Assembly (NCBI GenBank): GCA_964347915.1
Contig: CAYGAM010000022.1
Span: forward strand, 1 to 25,937
DNA from: CAYGAM01 sp964347915
GTDB lineage: Archaea; Thermoproteota; Nitrososphaeria; Nitrososphaerales; Nitrosopumilaceae
Direction of reading: 5' to 3'
Length of the DNA stretch: 25,937 bases
The notes beneath the pieces were generated by a model. It had not been told where the DNA came from and ran no database searches. It saw nothing but the letters and a program-made list of their open reading frames with translations. Below, one piece after another: positions 7,814-15,856 of this stretch. Position numbers and translations under genes: made by a program. Every line of letters starts with the position of its first letter. The first letter of the stretch is position 1.

Positions 7814-8101
7814 ATGCCGCTGAAGAGAGCAAGCAGAGGAAGAAAAAAGGGAGGCAAGGGATCATCCGGCGTAGTCCAATGCACAAACTGCGGGCAGACC
7901 GTGCCAAAGGACAAGGCAAAAAAGGTCACGTCCAGGCTCAACCTGGTTGAGCACGCGCTTGCCAAGGAACTAAGAGCCCAGGGCTCATACATTGCATCCC
8001 CAAGAGTGCTAAAGTGGTACTGCATATCATGCGCCATTCATTTTGGAATACTAAAGATTCGCTCAGAGTCTTCAAGAAGGCAGCGCGGACGCCTGCGATA
8101 G
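7814..8101 (+). CDS. rps26e: ribosomal protein eS26
   Basis: Small-subunit protein shared by archaea and eukaryotes, at the mRNA exit region of the 30S. The 95-aa product has a basic glycine-rich N-terminus (MPLKRASRGRKKGGKGSSG), zinc-finger cysteines in VQCTNCGQTVPKDKAKKV and WYCISCAIHFGILKIRS, and a basic tail (SSRRQRGRLR). The length is typical. TATA-like aatttatagg (7783-7792) is centred about 26 nt before the ATG. Convergent with the phosphatidyltransferase gene. It marks the return from the island to core genome. Confidence 0.96.
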   Translation: MPLKRASRGRKKGGKGSSGVVQCTNCGQTVPKDKAKKVTSRLNLVEHALAKELRAQGSYIASPRVLKWYCISCAIHFGILKIRSESSRRQRGRLR

Positions 8102-8138
8102 CAGATTATCAGGCGTTCACGCAGACAGGCACTGCGCG

Positions 8139-8708
8139 CTAGAGCCGCTTTGCAGTAGCAGCTGTTCTTTGAATAAATGTGACAGCTGCTATAACGGCAA
8201 CAATTGCCACGGCAATGTCCATAAATCCAATCATGCCCACCACTGCAATTACCAGCAGGCGCTCGGCGCGCTCTCCTATTCCTACGCCCTGAAGACTCAC
8301 TCCAAGCGATTCCGCCCTTGACCGTGCATAACTCACCAGCAGCGAGAGCGAAACTGCCAGCGCGACAAGATACGGGTCGGCATGTCCGCCCAAAAGTATT
8401 CCCATGAATATGGCAACCTCGGCCACTTTGTCAAATGCAGAATCAAGAAATGCTCCGCGCCTTGTAGCCTTGCCTGCAGCCCGGGCTGCCTGTCCGTCTA
8501 TCATGTCAAAGAATCCGGATGCCAGGAGCAATATTCCGCCCAGGACGAGCGCGTATGAAATATCAGCCAGCGCATAGGCTGCTCCTGACGCAAATGCAAA
8601 TGCCAATCCAAGAACAGTCCAAAATGCAGGCGGAAGTCCGGTTGATGCAAACGCGCGCCCCAATCGCTCCAGTGCGGGAGCAAGCGATCCCCGCAGGTTG
8701 TTTAGCAT
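8139..8708 (-). CDS. CDP-alcohol phosphatidyltransferase (archaetidylinositol-phosphate-synthase type)
   Basis: Integral membrane enzyme that displaces CMP from a CDP-activated lipid with a polar alcohol in phospholipid synthesis. It carries the complete family signature DG-x2-AR-x8-G-x3-D-x3-D: IDGQAARAAGKATRRGAFL then DSAFD. Several hydrophobic helices are visible, e.g. TVLGLAFAFASGAAYALA and YALVLGGILLLASGFF. The frame is open to 8777, but ATG 8708 is chosen: it starts MLNNLRGSLAP, typical for the family, and has TATA-like attttatgta centred 26 nt upstream. That gives 189 aa. In archaea the commonest member of this length makes archaetidylinositol phosphate; the exact alcohol is not readable from sequence. 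Confidence 0.9.
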   Translation of the reverse strand: MLNNLRGSLAPALERLGRAFASTGLPPAFWTVLGLAFAFASGAAYALADISYALVLGGILLLASGFFDMIDGQAARAAGKATRRGAFLDSAFDKVAEVAIFMGILLGGHADPYLVALAVSLSLLVSYARSRAESLGVSLQGVGIGERAERLLVIAVVGMIGFMDIAVAIVAVIAAVTFIQRTAATAKRL

Positions 8709-8912
8709 GCCTGGAGTGCGCCGCACCCATACATAAAATGCGCATGATGCTGCGCCGGATATCATGTTGCATTGCACTGATGAAATATCGCGTTATGTGC
8801 CATACCGCGCTACGTGCCATACCATGCAGCAGAATGCGGCGCTGCGCGGAACAATCCAAGCGTCGCGGCATTTGCTGAATCGTCACGGCGGGCGCGCCCT
8901 TCCAGGCCGCCG

Positions 8913-10757
8913 TCAGACCATTATCTGCGGGCGCTTTGAGAGCAGCACAGGCATGTTCAGCCTTGCCGCCGGCTTGCCTTTGAGGCTTTCCTTGAGCAGC
9001 GTCAAAAAGCTGTCAAGGCTCATCTCTGACGTGACGCCGGTCTCGCGGTCCCTTACGCTCAAAATGCCGGATTCCGCCTCTTTCCTGCCTGCAACTATTA
9101 TGTACCGGATCCAGTCCTTTTCGGCGTGCCGGATTTTTTTCCCGAGGCTGTCGCTTCGATCGTCAATGTCCGTGCGTATGCGATGCTCGGACAGCTTCTG
9201 CTCCAGCTGCGAGGCAAAGTCCAGAAAGTCGCCGGATATCGGAATTATTCGGACATGCGTCGGCGAGAGCCAGAAGGGAAGGTGCGGCTTTCTGCCTTTT
9301 TTGGAGTCTGCGGCAGCTTTTTCCAGCAGAACGTAGATTATCCGCTCAACAGCCCCGCTAGGCGAATTGTGCAGTATTATCGGATGCTGCGGCTCATTTT
9401 TTTCGTCCACAAATTCAATTCCATACCTGTTTCCGTTTTCAACATCTATCTGATCCGTCGAAAGCGCCGACGCCTTGCCGAGTCCGTCTATGTAATTAAA
9501 CTCCCATTTCAGCACAAAATAAAAGAACTTTTCCTCCCACATTTCAACCAGCACCGGCCTGCCGTGCTCCCTGACCAGATCCTCAATCGCGCTGCGGTTC
9601 TCGCTGTAAAAGCCGCGCGTAAGCCTTACTGCCATCTCATAGTCTTCATCTGCTATCTCCATGTTTCGCAGAACATCCTTTGAGAGCCGAAAGCGGCTCC
9701 TTAGTTCCGATACTGCCTGGGGCATGTCCTTGCAGAACGCATGACAGTCCGGCATTGTAAATGCCCGCAGCCGGCGAAGTCCCACTAGCTCGCCGGACTG
9801 CTCTCTGCGAAAGCTGTACCGCGTAAGCTCGTAAAGCCTGTACGGCAGGTTGCGGTACGACATTTGCAGATCGTTTGCCATAAGAAACTGCCCAAAGCAT
9901 GCCGCAAACCGAAGAAAGAGGCTCTTGCCTTCCGAGTCAATGCTGTACTGCCGCGCCGGAAACCTGTTAAAGTAGCTCTCCATGCTTGGATGGTGCGAGT
10001 CGTACATTATCGGCGTCTCTACCTCGTACCCGCCGTACTCTCGAACGCGGTCCGTAACGTACTCTTCAATGAGGGATTTCATCAGCCTGCCGTTTGGATA
10101 GAACCGCATATTTCCAGAATCGGACGCCGGCTCATAGTCTGCAATTGCCAGCTTTTTCATCAGGGATACGTGAGGCGGCGGCTCGTCTGCGCTCCGCTTC
10201 TTTGCAATCTCATACTTTGCCAAAACTTCCAGATTTTGGCTTTTGGCAAAATCATACTCCGATATTCCGGTCATTGAGCCGTCAGGCGACATCACATACC
10301 AGTGCGATTTTATCTCAGACTCGGATTTTAGAGCGTGCGATGCCTGCGTCTCGTCTCCGCGTATTGTCTTGTAGCTTTCAGCAAGCGGATGTCCCTTAAC
10401 TTTTATGCTGTACGACTTTGTCCAGCCAAACGGCGCTCTTGATACGCGAATGCCGCTGCACAGCCGCTCCATCTCATGCATCATTGCAAGAGCCTTGCCC
10501 GGCGGGGCCAGGTCCGAGCTTAGGTGCGCGTAAGGGTACAGCAGCAGCGTACCGCATCCTATTGCGTCCATGAATTTCCGGATTTCCGATACGGCTCTCG
10601 CGGCCGCAGATGAATTGTCGCCCTCTTCGACTGCTACAAATGCTACAACCAGCTCTTCCAGGCGCACCGGCTCGGGCGCAATTTCCTCTGCCGCCTTTAT
10701 CTCTTTTTTTACCGGATTATACTCCATGCTGTCGCAATGCAGTTGCAAAATTCGCAC
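8913..10757 (-). CDS. thrS: threonyl-tRNA synthetase, archaeal type
   Basis: Charges tRNA-Thr. The 614-aa domain order is archaeal. Residues about 1-145 form the archaea-specific editing domain (MRILQLHCDSMEY..., D-aminoacyl-tRNA-deacylase-like) that removes mischarged Ser. A class II catalytic core follows, with motif 2 RYSFRREQSGELVGLRRLR and zinc ligands Cys in RFAACFGQF, His in MPDCHAFCKD and His in IILHNSPSG, and motif 3 GAVERIIY. The C-terminus is the anticodon-binding domain (VRIIPISGDFLDFASQLEQ ... KKIRHAEKDWIRYIIVAGR). Start is GTG at 10757, matching the usual N-terminus, with TATA-like catttaattc (10781-10790) about 28 nt upstream. Monocistronic. Confidence 0.97.
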   Translation of the reverse strand: MRILQLHCDSMEYNPVKKEIKAAEEIAPEPVRLEELVVAFVAVEEGDNSSAAARAVSEIRKFMDAIGCGTLLLYPYAHLSSDLAPPGKALAMMHEMERLCSGIRVSRAPFGWTKSYSIKVKGHPLAESYKTIRGDETQASHALKSESEIKSHWYVMSPDGSMTGISEYDFAKSQNLEVLAKYEIAKKRSADEPPPHVSLMKKLAIADYEPASDSGNMRFYPNGRLMKSLIEEYVTDRVREYGGYEVETPIMYDSHHPSMESYFNRFPARQYSIDSEGKSLFLRFAACFGQFLMANDLQMSYRNLPYRLYELTRYSFRREQSGELVGLRRLRAFTMPDCHAFCKDMPQAVSELRSRFRLSKDVLRNMEIADEDYEMAVRLTRGFYSENRSAIEDLVREHGRPVLVEMWEEKFFYFVLKWEFNYIDGLGKASALSTDQIDVENGNRYGIEFVDEKNEPQHPIILHNSPSGAVERIIYVLLEKAAADSKKGRKPHLPFWLSPTHVRIIPISGDFLDFASQLEQKLSEHRIRTDIDDRSDSLGKKIRHAEKDWIRYIIVAGRKEAESGILSVRDRETGVTSEMSLDSFLTLLKESLKGKPAARLNMPVLLSKRPQIMV

Positions 10758-10795
10758 AATTTCAGTGCGCTATCGAAAATGAATTAAATGTTGCT

Positions 10796-10815
10796 CTGCA
10801 TGAAACTCCATGCAG
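10796..10815. repeat. perfect hairpin upstream of thrS
   Basis: ctgcatg, a 6-nt loop, then catgcag: a perfect 7-bp stem just upstream of the thrS TATA-like box. It could be an operator or chance. The surrounding 10758-11013 has no recognised gene. Confidence 0.4.
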
Positions 10816-11013
10816 TCCCGGCTCGGCATCGGCACGGCTTTTACGCTCCTGATCAAAAATAATGCCGCCTTTGACAGAACTGCTTTTGCATTCATGCTGG
10901 CGCTCCCCGCGCTGGAATATGCGCGCAACATCGCCAGGTCCCTGCAAAAGCGCGTTCGGCAAAAGGCGTCTTTTCGCTTCGCTTTCTGGCAGCCTCTGGC
11001 GCTCGCAGAGATT

Positions 11014-11373
11014 CTAGCATGGATGAGACTTTGCGTCAATGTGCAGATGGCCGCGAAGCGATATTACTGCGCGCAAAATCAGGCTTGACAGTCCGAGGCT
11101 TGAGACAAGCAGGCTTTGGGCGTCGCTTAGGGCGCTGTTCCCGCGATATCCCTCATCATACGTGATCTCTATCGCTCCCCGGTCAGTCTCTACTACGGCA
11201 GTAATAAGAGAAAACTGTCCCAGGCGCGCATCATACGAACCCAGGTACTGGCAGAGGCTGATTCGCCTTATGACAAAGCCCTGCTCTAGATAGCTGCCTT
11301 CGCTTAGCAGGACTGCGGCGGCGTCAGGCTTTGCCTTGAGCAAGCCTGCATTCTGCACGTCGTAAAACTTCAT
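11014..11373 (-). CDS. conserved-looking hypothetical protein, 119 aa
   Basis: No family recognised. ATG 11373 (MKFYDVQNAGLLKAKPDAA) is preferred over the longer frame from 11421 because TATA-like cttttagtgc is centred about 26 nt before it. The protein looks soluble, with strand-like segments (GQFSLITAVVETDRGAIEIT) and a hydrophobic C-terminal stretch (LLVSSLGLSSLILRAVISL) that is amphipathic rather than clearly transmembrane. It stands alone between thrS and the deoxyhypusine synthase gene, divergent from the latter. Codon use resembles the neighbouring core genes, so it is probably a real lineage-specific gene. Confidence 0.65.
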   Translation of the reverse strand: MKFYDVQNAGLLKAKPDAAAVLLSEGSYLEQGFVIRRISLCQYLGSYDARLGQFSLITAVVETDRGAIEITYDEGYRGNSALSDAQSLLVSSLGLSSLILRAVISLRGHLHIDAKSHPC

Positions 11374-11531
11374 GGCATGGATTTCCCGCACTGCACTAAA
11401 AGCCGTTGCGCCGCTCTGCATGGCATGTTGCCTCAGGCATCTTGTTCCATGACATGGTAGGAATGCGTAAAAAACGGCAGGATTCTTGCGCCTGGAACCA
11501 CAGTTAGGGAGCAGGCATGGGCCGTCAAAGT

Positions 11532-11541
11532 GTTAATTAAT
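11532..11541 (+). promoter_or_regulatory. TATA box of the deoxyhypusine synthase gene
   Basis: gttaattaat is centred about 27 nt before the GTG at 11564 and supports that non-ATG start. Confidence 0.6.
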
Positions 11542-11563
11542 TCCATGATGCGAAGATTGAATC

Positions 11564-12697
11564 GTGGATCATCACAAGTTTCACGGCAAAAGCGTCCCGC
11601 ACATCAGAATCGGACCCGACACGAGCATAGACGACCTGGTGGAGATGTATGCAGGTACAGGATACAACGGACGCAGGCTCGGCGAAGCTGCAAAGCTGTA
11701 CGCTAAAATGATACGCGAGGGCGCCTGCATCTGCCTTACCGTATCTGGCGCAATGACTCCGGTGGGCTTTGGCGGAATATTTCAAAAGCTCATAGAGAAC
11801 GGCTTTGTGGATTGGATGATAACCACGGGCGCCAATGTCTATCACGAGGATCATTTTGCATGGGGGCTTCCAGTCCGGCAGGGACATTCTGATGTGGACG
11901 ACATGATACTGTACAAGAACGAAATAGTAAGGATAAGGGATGTCTACATCAAATTTTATGAGACGCTAGAGTCGCAGGATCAGATAATACAAAAGACATT
12001 CAAGGACACATTGACCGACAAGCCTTTTACGACAGCCGAATTTTGCAACGTGATAGGAAGGATAACAAGCGAGCGGGCCGGGCATCCTGAGCGAAGCTTT
12101 GTTGCAGCTGCATACAGGCATGATGTGCCGGTGTACGTATCAACGCTCAAGGATTCGTCGCTGGCGCTAAACCTTGCTGTTCACAAGCTGCGGGGCAAAA
12201 GCTATACCGTAGACGTAGCAAGAGAGATTCTTGAGCAGGGAGCCATACTGTACGGATCAAAGAAGTCAGGCATAGTGGAGCTTGGGGGCGGCGTGCCCAA
12301 GAATACGGCCCAGCAGACAGGTCCGCTGCTGGACCAGATACTTCGGAGCGGGCACGGCGGCCAGGATTACATAATTCAAATCACGGACGCGCGTCCCGAC
12401 ACAGGCGGGCTGTCGGGCGCCACATTGCAGGAGGGAAAGAGTTGGGGCAAGATACACGACGCGCACAGCGGCATGGTTACAGTGTACGCAGATGCTACGA
12501 TAGCGTTTCCGATACTGGCGCTCTACGTCCTGGGCAGGCAGAGGCCGCGAAAGCCAAAAAGGCTGTACCGAAAGCTTGGCAGCATGTATGAAAAGCTAAA
12601 GCAGGATTATTTTGCGCGCGATGACGCGTTTTATGATCTGCTGGACGACGACTATTCTCCAAAGAGGAGCTTCCGTCCAAAAAAGAGCAGGCGCTAA
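11564..12697 (+). CDS. deoxyhypusine synthase
   Basis: Transfers the aminobutyl group of spermidine to one lysine of translation factor aIF5A, NAD-dependent; the first step of hypusine formation. 377 aa, usual length. NAD-binding elements include LTVSGAMTPVGFGGIF, WMITTGANVYHEDH, and IVELGGGVPKN near the C-terminal half. SGATLQEGKSWGKI contains the SWGK lysine that forms the enzyme-intermediate in the family. The C-terminal tail is basic (PKRSFRPKKSRR). Start is GTG 11564, supported by the TATA box. aIF5A itself is not in the window. Confidence 0.95.
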   Translation: MDHHKFHGKSVPHIRIGPDTSIDDLVEMYAGTGYNGRRLGEAAKLYAKMIREGACICLTVSGAMTPVGFGGIFQKLIENGFVDWMITTGANVYHEDHFAWGLPVRQGHSDVDDMILYKNEIVRIRDVYIKFYETLESQDQIIQKTFKDTLTDKPFTTAEFCNVIGRITSERAGHPERSFVAAAYRHDVPVYVSTLKDSSLALNLAVHKLRGKSYTVDVAREILEQGAILYGSKKSGIVELGGGVPKNTAQQTGPLLDQILRSGHGGQDYIIQITDARPDTGGLSGATLQEGKSWGKIHDAHSGMVTVYADATIAFPILALYVLGRQRPRKPKRLYRKLGSMYEKLKQDYFARDDAFYDLLDDDYSPKRSFRPKKSRR

Positions 12698-12799
12698 TCC
12701 GGCCTTGGCTCTCAAGATGCAGGCTTTCCTGCAGGCATTTTGCTGCAATGCGCCCAGGCTTGATGACTGGCGCCGTGCTGTACGGAATTCAGCTGGAGG

Positions 12800-13012
12800 C
12801 TAGTCCCTGCCGTACCGCGCGCGCTCAAGATCCCGATCTTCCCTTGTCTCTTTCTTCCATTCCTTGTAGTGCTCTCTGCACAGGACTGCCTTTTTGTTGG
12901 ATGTCGAAATGCGCAAGCCGGCAGCTTCTACTCGTCCGCGGTTTAGCGAACGCGTGCCGTCAGAAGTGCAGCCGTCTACATCGCATTCTGCGCCTTTTGC
13001 CACTATGCCCAT
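12800..13012 (-). CDS. small putative zinc-binding protein, 70 aa
   Basis: Two paired ligands (AECDVDGCTSDG and VLCREHYKEW) could form a C-x4-C...C-x2-H zinc site. The C-terminus is strongly charged (KKETREDRDLERARYGRD). No named family recognised. The start ATG at 13012 has TATA-like taatatatct (13031-13040) about 24 nt upstream, so it is likely expressed. Convergent with the deoxyhypusine synthase gene about 100 bp away. Possibly nucleic-acid-binding by analogy with other archaeal mini zinc fingers (inference). Confidence 0.7.
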   Translation of the reverse strand: MGIVAKGAECDVDGCTSDGTRSLNRGRVEAAGLRISTSNKKAVLCREHYKEWKKETREDRDLERARYGRD

Positions 13013-13040
13013 GACTGCACCTCAAATGCGAGATATATTA

Positions 13041-13397
13041 GCATTGCAGGCATGCCGTGCAGGAAGTTTGCTGCGCATCAAATTCCAAAAAAGCTTGTAC
13101 GCCCAAATTCGTCCATTTTGGACGCGCCTGCAGTGCGGACAGCTGAAATCCCAATGGCAGGCTTGCCCACGGAGCATGCGAGTGGCAGGCACAAAGCCGC
13201 ACAGCCTGCGCCGAGCCTTTCTGATGCGCCAAATGCATGGCCGTGCAATGGTGAATTTGGCTGCAATGTTTTTGCTGCCATCCCAGGCGCCTATGCCGCG
13301 AAAGCGCCCAGGACTGCATGAGTCTTACGCGTGCAATGAGGCGGCTTGCGCAAGTGCGGCAATGAGTGACAAGTTCTTGCTGATGCCGCCTCAACTG
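13041..13397. other. intergenic region without a recognised gene
   Basis: No convincing gene on either strand. The region is rich in gca/tgc trinucleotides, which opens several spurious frames. No tRNA or other RNA gene was recognised. The right end is the eS25 promoter. Confidence 0.5.
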
Positions 13398-13407
13398 AAT
13401 TTATAAG
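13398..13407 (+). promoter_or_regulatory. TATA box that fixes the eS25 start
   Basis: aatttataag lies only a few bases before the ATG at 13411, which would be upstream of the transcription start. It is centred about 26 nt before the GTG at 13429, which therefore looks like the leaderless start. Confidence 0.7.
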
Positions 13408-13428
13408 AGGATGGTCCTGCCTGATATC

Positions 13429-13725
13429 GTGGGCGGACAAAAGAAAAAGCCCCTGGGCAAGTCTGGGGCGGACGACTTGAAAGAAAAGGGCAAAAAGACC
13501 GAAGAGTCAAAGCCCAGGCAGGCCGAGATTACTGTGACGCTGGACAGTAGTCAGGCCATGAGCATAATAAAATCTTCAAAGGTCATTACGTGCCAGGAAC
13601 TGGCCAGGCAAACAGGAGTCAAAATTTCTGCCGCCAATGCGTTTCTTAAAAGCAGGCTGGAGAGCGGCGAGGTAGCAAGAGCCGGAGGGCACGGCAGCTG
13701 CTATCTTTATCAGTCTGCAGAATAG
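13429..13725 (+). CDS. rps25e: ribosomal protein eS25
   Basis: Small-subunit protein found in eukaryotes and some archaea, with a winged-helix core. A lysine-rich N-terminus (GGQKKKPLGKSG) is followed by VTLDSSQAMSIIKSSKVIT, CQELARQTGVKISAANAFL and KSRLESGEVARAGG, the family's helix-turn-helix and wing. The frame opens with ATG 13411, but the TATA position and the family N-terminus (often beginning MGG and lysines) favour GTG 13429, giving 98 aa. Its 3' end overlaps the convergent cyclophilin-like gene by 16 bp. Confidence 0.92.
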   Translation: MGGQKKKPLGKSGADDLKEKGKKTEESKPRQAEITVTLDSSQAMSIIKSSKVITCQELARQTGVKISAANAFLKSRLESGEVARAGGHGSCYLYQSAE

Positions 13726-14120
13726 AGCAGAATCTCATCGCCGGGCTTTGCCTCGCGCAGGTGCGATGCGTCATCCAATATCTTCCCAATCGGCGACATT
13801 GTCTTTCCCGGCGTCATGTCAGCAAGAAAAATGCCAATGATGCCGCCAGAAGGCAGGAATGCTATTTCGCCCTCCTCAAACGAGCGGCGCGGACGCTCAA
13901 TGCCCGAATCTATGCGCGTCTCAATGTACAGCATGCCGCCTGCAAAGATGTGCGCGCTTCCGCGCAACGGCAGGGATCTCATTATATTTCCAACTGTTCT
14001 AGGAGATAGGTGCCGCTTGAGCTCGCATCTGACAGTCTTTGGCTGCCCGCCAGACGCATTGGCTTTTCCCGTACGCATCTCCAGAATCAGATCAAATTTT
14101 GAGACAGAGCCGCCATTCAA
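13710..14120 (-). CDS. archaeal cyclophilin-like-fold protein
   Basis: A 136-aa protein resembling the small archaeal cyclophilin-like family (COG2164 type): DLILEMRTGKANASGGQPKT, LPLRGSAHIFAGGMLYIET, EGEIAFLPSGGIIGIFLAD and MTPGKTMSPIGKILDD. The fold resembles peptidyl-prolyl isomerases, but catalysis is unproven for this family. Start is TTG 14120, supported by TATA-like gttaatatga centred 27 nt upstream; no in-frame ATG lies upstream before a stop. Divergent from rpo6 with about 96 bp between the starts; 3' end overlaps eS25. Confidence 0.82.
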   Translation of the reverse strand: MNGGSVSKFDLILEMRTGKANASGGQPKTVRCELKRHLSPRTVGNIMRSLPLRGSAHIFAGGMLYIETRIDSGIERPRRSFEEGEIAFLPSGGIIGIFLADMTPGKTMSPIGKILDDASHLREAKPGDEILLYSAD

Positions 14121-14142
14121 TGCGCATATTGCCTGACTTGTG

Positions 14143-14152
14143 TCATATTAAC
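14143..14152 (-). promoter_or_regulatory. TATA box of the cyclophilin-like gene
   Basis: Minus-strand gttaatatga, centred about 27 nt before the TTG at 14120. Confidence 0.6.
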
Positions 14153-14182
14153 GTCTGTTGATTTTGTAGAAGAAAATCGAAC

Positions 14183-14192
14183 AAAATATATA
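14183..14192 (+). promoter_or_regulatory. TATA box of rpo6
   Basis: aaaatatata, centred about 28 nt before the TTG at 14217. It forms a divergent promoter pair with the cyclophilin-like gene. Confidence 0.65.
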
Positions 14193-14216
14193 GATATTTT
14201 CAGGCTGAAATAATAC

Positions 14217-14702
14217 TTGTCAGATTCAAGCCGTAAAAGTTTAGTTGCAGCTCAAGAGTCCGAGATAGCTGCTAAAATAGGACCAGACTTGCACAAGGCC
14301 AGAATCAACTACAAAAAGCAGCTTGACTCGTCCAAAGACGAAAAAGAGACTGCGCGCATACAGACAGTGCTGGATGAAATAGACAAGAGGCTGAAAGAGA
14401 GGGATGAAAGAGAGATAATTGAAGCGGATGCAGAGCATGAACCCCAGGAGATTCCGCTCACTGACGGCAAGATCAGCATCGGTCCGCCTACGCTTACCAG
14501 ATTTGAAAAGGCGAGAATAATGGGCGCAAGGGCGCTGCAGCTGTCGCTTGGCGCGCCGCCGTTCATTCCCATACCCGATACGGCGCAGACATCGCTGGAC
14601 ATTGCAATGGAGGAGCTGGAGATAAAAGCTATCCCAATCACGATACGGCGTGTGCTTCCAAACGGCGACTATCAGAATATTCCAATCGCGCATTTCAAGT
14701 AG
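14217..14702 (+). CDS. rpoK: DNA-directed RNA polymerase subunit Rpo6 (RpoK)
   Basis: Archaeal counterpart of bacterial omega and eukaryotic Rpb6; helps assemble and stabilise the largest subunit. The core is the C-terminal half: TRFEKARIMGARALQLSLGA, PPFIPIPDT, SLDIAMEELEIKAIPITIRR and VLPNGDYQNIPI. At 161 aa it is longer than the usual 55-100 aa because of a charged, coiled-coil-like N-terminal extension of about 80 residues (e.g. YKKQLDSSKDEKETARIQTV). Start is TTG 14217, supported by the TATA box; no downstream start fits it better. Confidence 0.93.
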   Translation: MSDSSRKSLVAAQESEIAAKIGPDLHKARINYKKQLDSSKDEKETARIQTVLDEIDKRLKERDEREIIEADAEHEPQEIPLTDGKISIGPPTLTRFEKARIMGARALQLSLGAPPFIPIPDTAQTSLDIAMEELEIKAIPITIRRVLPNGDYQNIPIAHFK

Positions 14703-14786
14703 ATTGGAAGATGTTCAAGCACAATGTTATGTACACATGTACTGACTCATGCTCACTCACAGTATGCTGTGGCAGACCATCCATAC

Positions 14787-15715
14787 TCATGCAGTAGTTT
14801 TGGAGTATGTCTGAATATATGCCTGTCCGTTATGGTTTTCTATTATCTTTACAGCAGAAGTATTTGAGATTGTCAATGCTGAAGCATGATGTATTGAAAG
14901 GATGTTGTCCTGTAAGTTCTGGTCTTTTTCCATCTCAACTATTTTCAAACCGGTGCTTTGACATACGGGCATGGGAATGTGCCTTGAGTGTGATTTGTTC
15001 ACGTCCTGATCTGTTAAAAAATGCATGATGTCGGCAATTTTTTTCTGGCAGAGTTAGAATCTTTCGCTAAGTCATCCTTGAACATTGAGTATGACAGGTA
15101 ATCTGATGCAAGTTCTTGGGACCATGATATTGCTTTCTTGCAGGCTTCAATCAACGATGGTGGATAATTGGATAGGATTGGGCCCCATACATGGATCTTG
15201 CTCTTGTCATGCTTTATTTCCTTGCTTGCATTGTCAAATTCTGACAAGATTCCTGATGCAGGTAGGCCAATGATCTGTGGATCAATGGGTCCCAAACTGG
15301 ACTGCTTGCCCATTATTATTTCCCTGCATGCGCAGGCCATGATCGTTCAGCCGGACATGGCAAGCTGCGGTACAATTGCTCTCATATTTCCATGAAATTT
15401 TTGATTGAGATAATCTATTATTGATTCCGTAGCTGCTATACCGCCGCCTGGGGTATGCAGTATTATATCAACGCCTTTGGAAGCATCCAATCCATGTATT
15501 GCGCTCATGAAACCGTTTTTGTCATTGTCATTAATTGACAGCAATGTGCCAATACTCTTGAATGGCTTTTGCAGCCAACCCGAGTAGTACAATATTGTAT
15601 TTCGACCTGTCATCTCAGACAGCATCCTAAGATATTTCCTTCTTACTGTGTCATATGGCGTCTCAGGAATTCTCTGCCTTTGCATTTCCTTTTGAATTTC
15701 GTTAAGATTAGGCAT
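14787..15715 (-). pseudogene. SDH-family (ClpP-fold) serine proteinase with in-frame stop and frameshift (copy 2)
   Basis: Nearly full-length (about 310 codons) serine-dehydrogenase-proteinase family gene. The N-terminus MPNLNEIQKEMQRQRIPE, then RKYLRMLSEMTGRNTILYYS, IILHTPGGGIAATESIIDYL, IVPQLAMSG, then TGA (15347-15349) in frame, then TIMACACREIIMGKQSSLGP and IDPQIIGLPASGILSEF. Family members read SAGTM at the nucleophile, so the TGA replaces the conserved Gly right after the catalytic Ser-containing motif (GGA to TGA would do it). A second lesion lies in the A7/T7 run at 15038-15044; one more A joins SARKK to IADIMHFLTDQDVNKSHSRH, and the frame runs to KIIENHNGQAYIQTYS at the C-terminus. 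Start ATG 15715. Either a recent pseudogene or, less likely, two sequencing errors. Confidence 0.88.
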
Positions 15716-15771
15716 TATATTTTATAAAAATAGTAATTAAAGTATAAAAACTATTCTAAAACGAAAATCAG

Positions 15772-15835
15772 TTTCCATAGCCCGGAAAATCGTTCGACTC
15801 CACCGCAGGACAGACTGGTTTTCAGACTGTGGAAA
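15772..15835. repeat. imperfect inverted repeat, about 64 bp
   Basis: Left arm tttccatagcccggaaaatc (15772-15791) matches the reverse complement of the right arm (tttccacagtctgaaaacc, from 15835 leftwards) with a few mismatches and gaps. It lies between the proteinase pseudogene and the 48-aa gene. It may be a MITE remnant or a transcribed hairpin. Confidence 0.45.
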
Positions 15836-15856
15836 TGCATGTTCTAATCTAAAATA

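Noticed and set aside
9126..9683. 185-codon plus-strand frame antisense to thrS
   Set aside because: Shadow of the synthetase gene; no promoter and no recognisable domain.
10810..11088. 92-codon plus-strand frame between thrS and the 119-aa gene
   Set aside because: Overlaps the 3' end of the minus-strand 119-aa gene and the thrS promoter region, and has no family match.
15781..15840. Possible tRNA, because gttcgactcc resembles a T-arm
   Set aside because: The flanking bases do not form the T stem, and no acceptor stem, D-arm or anticodon arm can be drawn on either strand.
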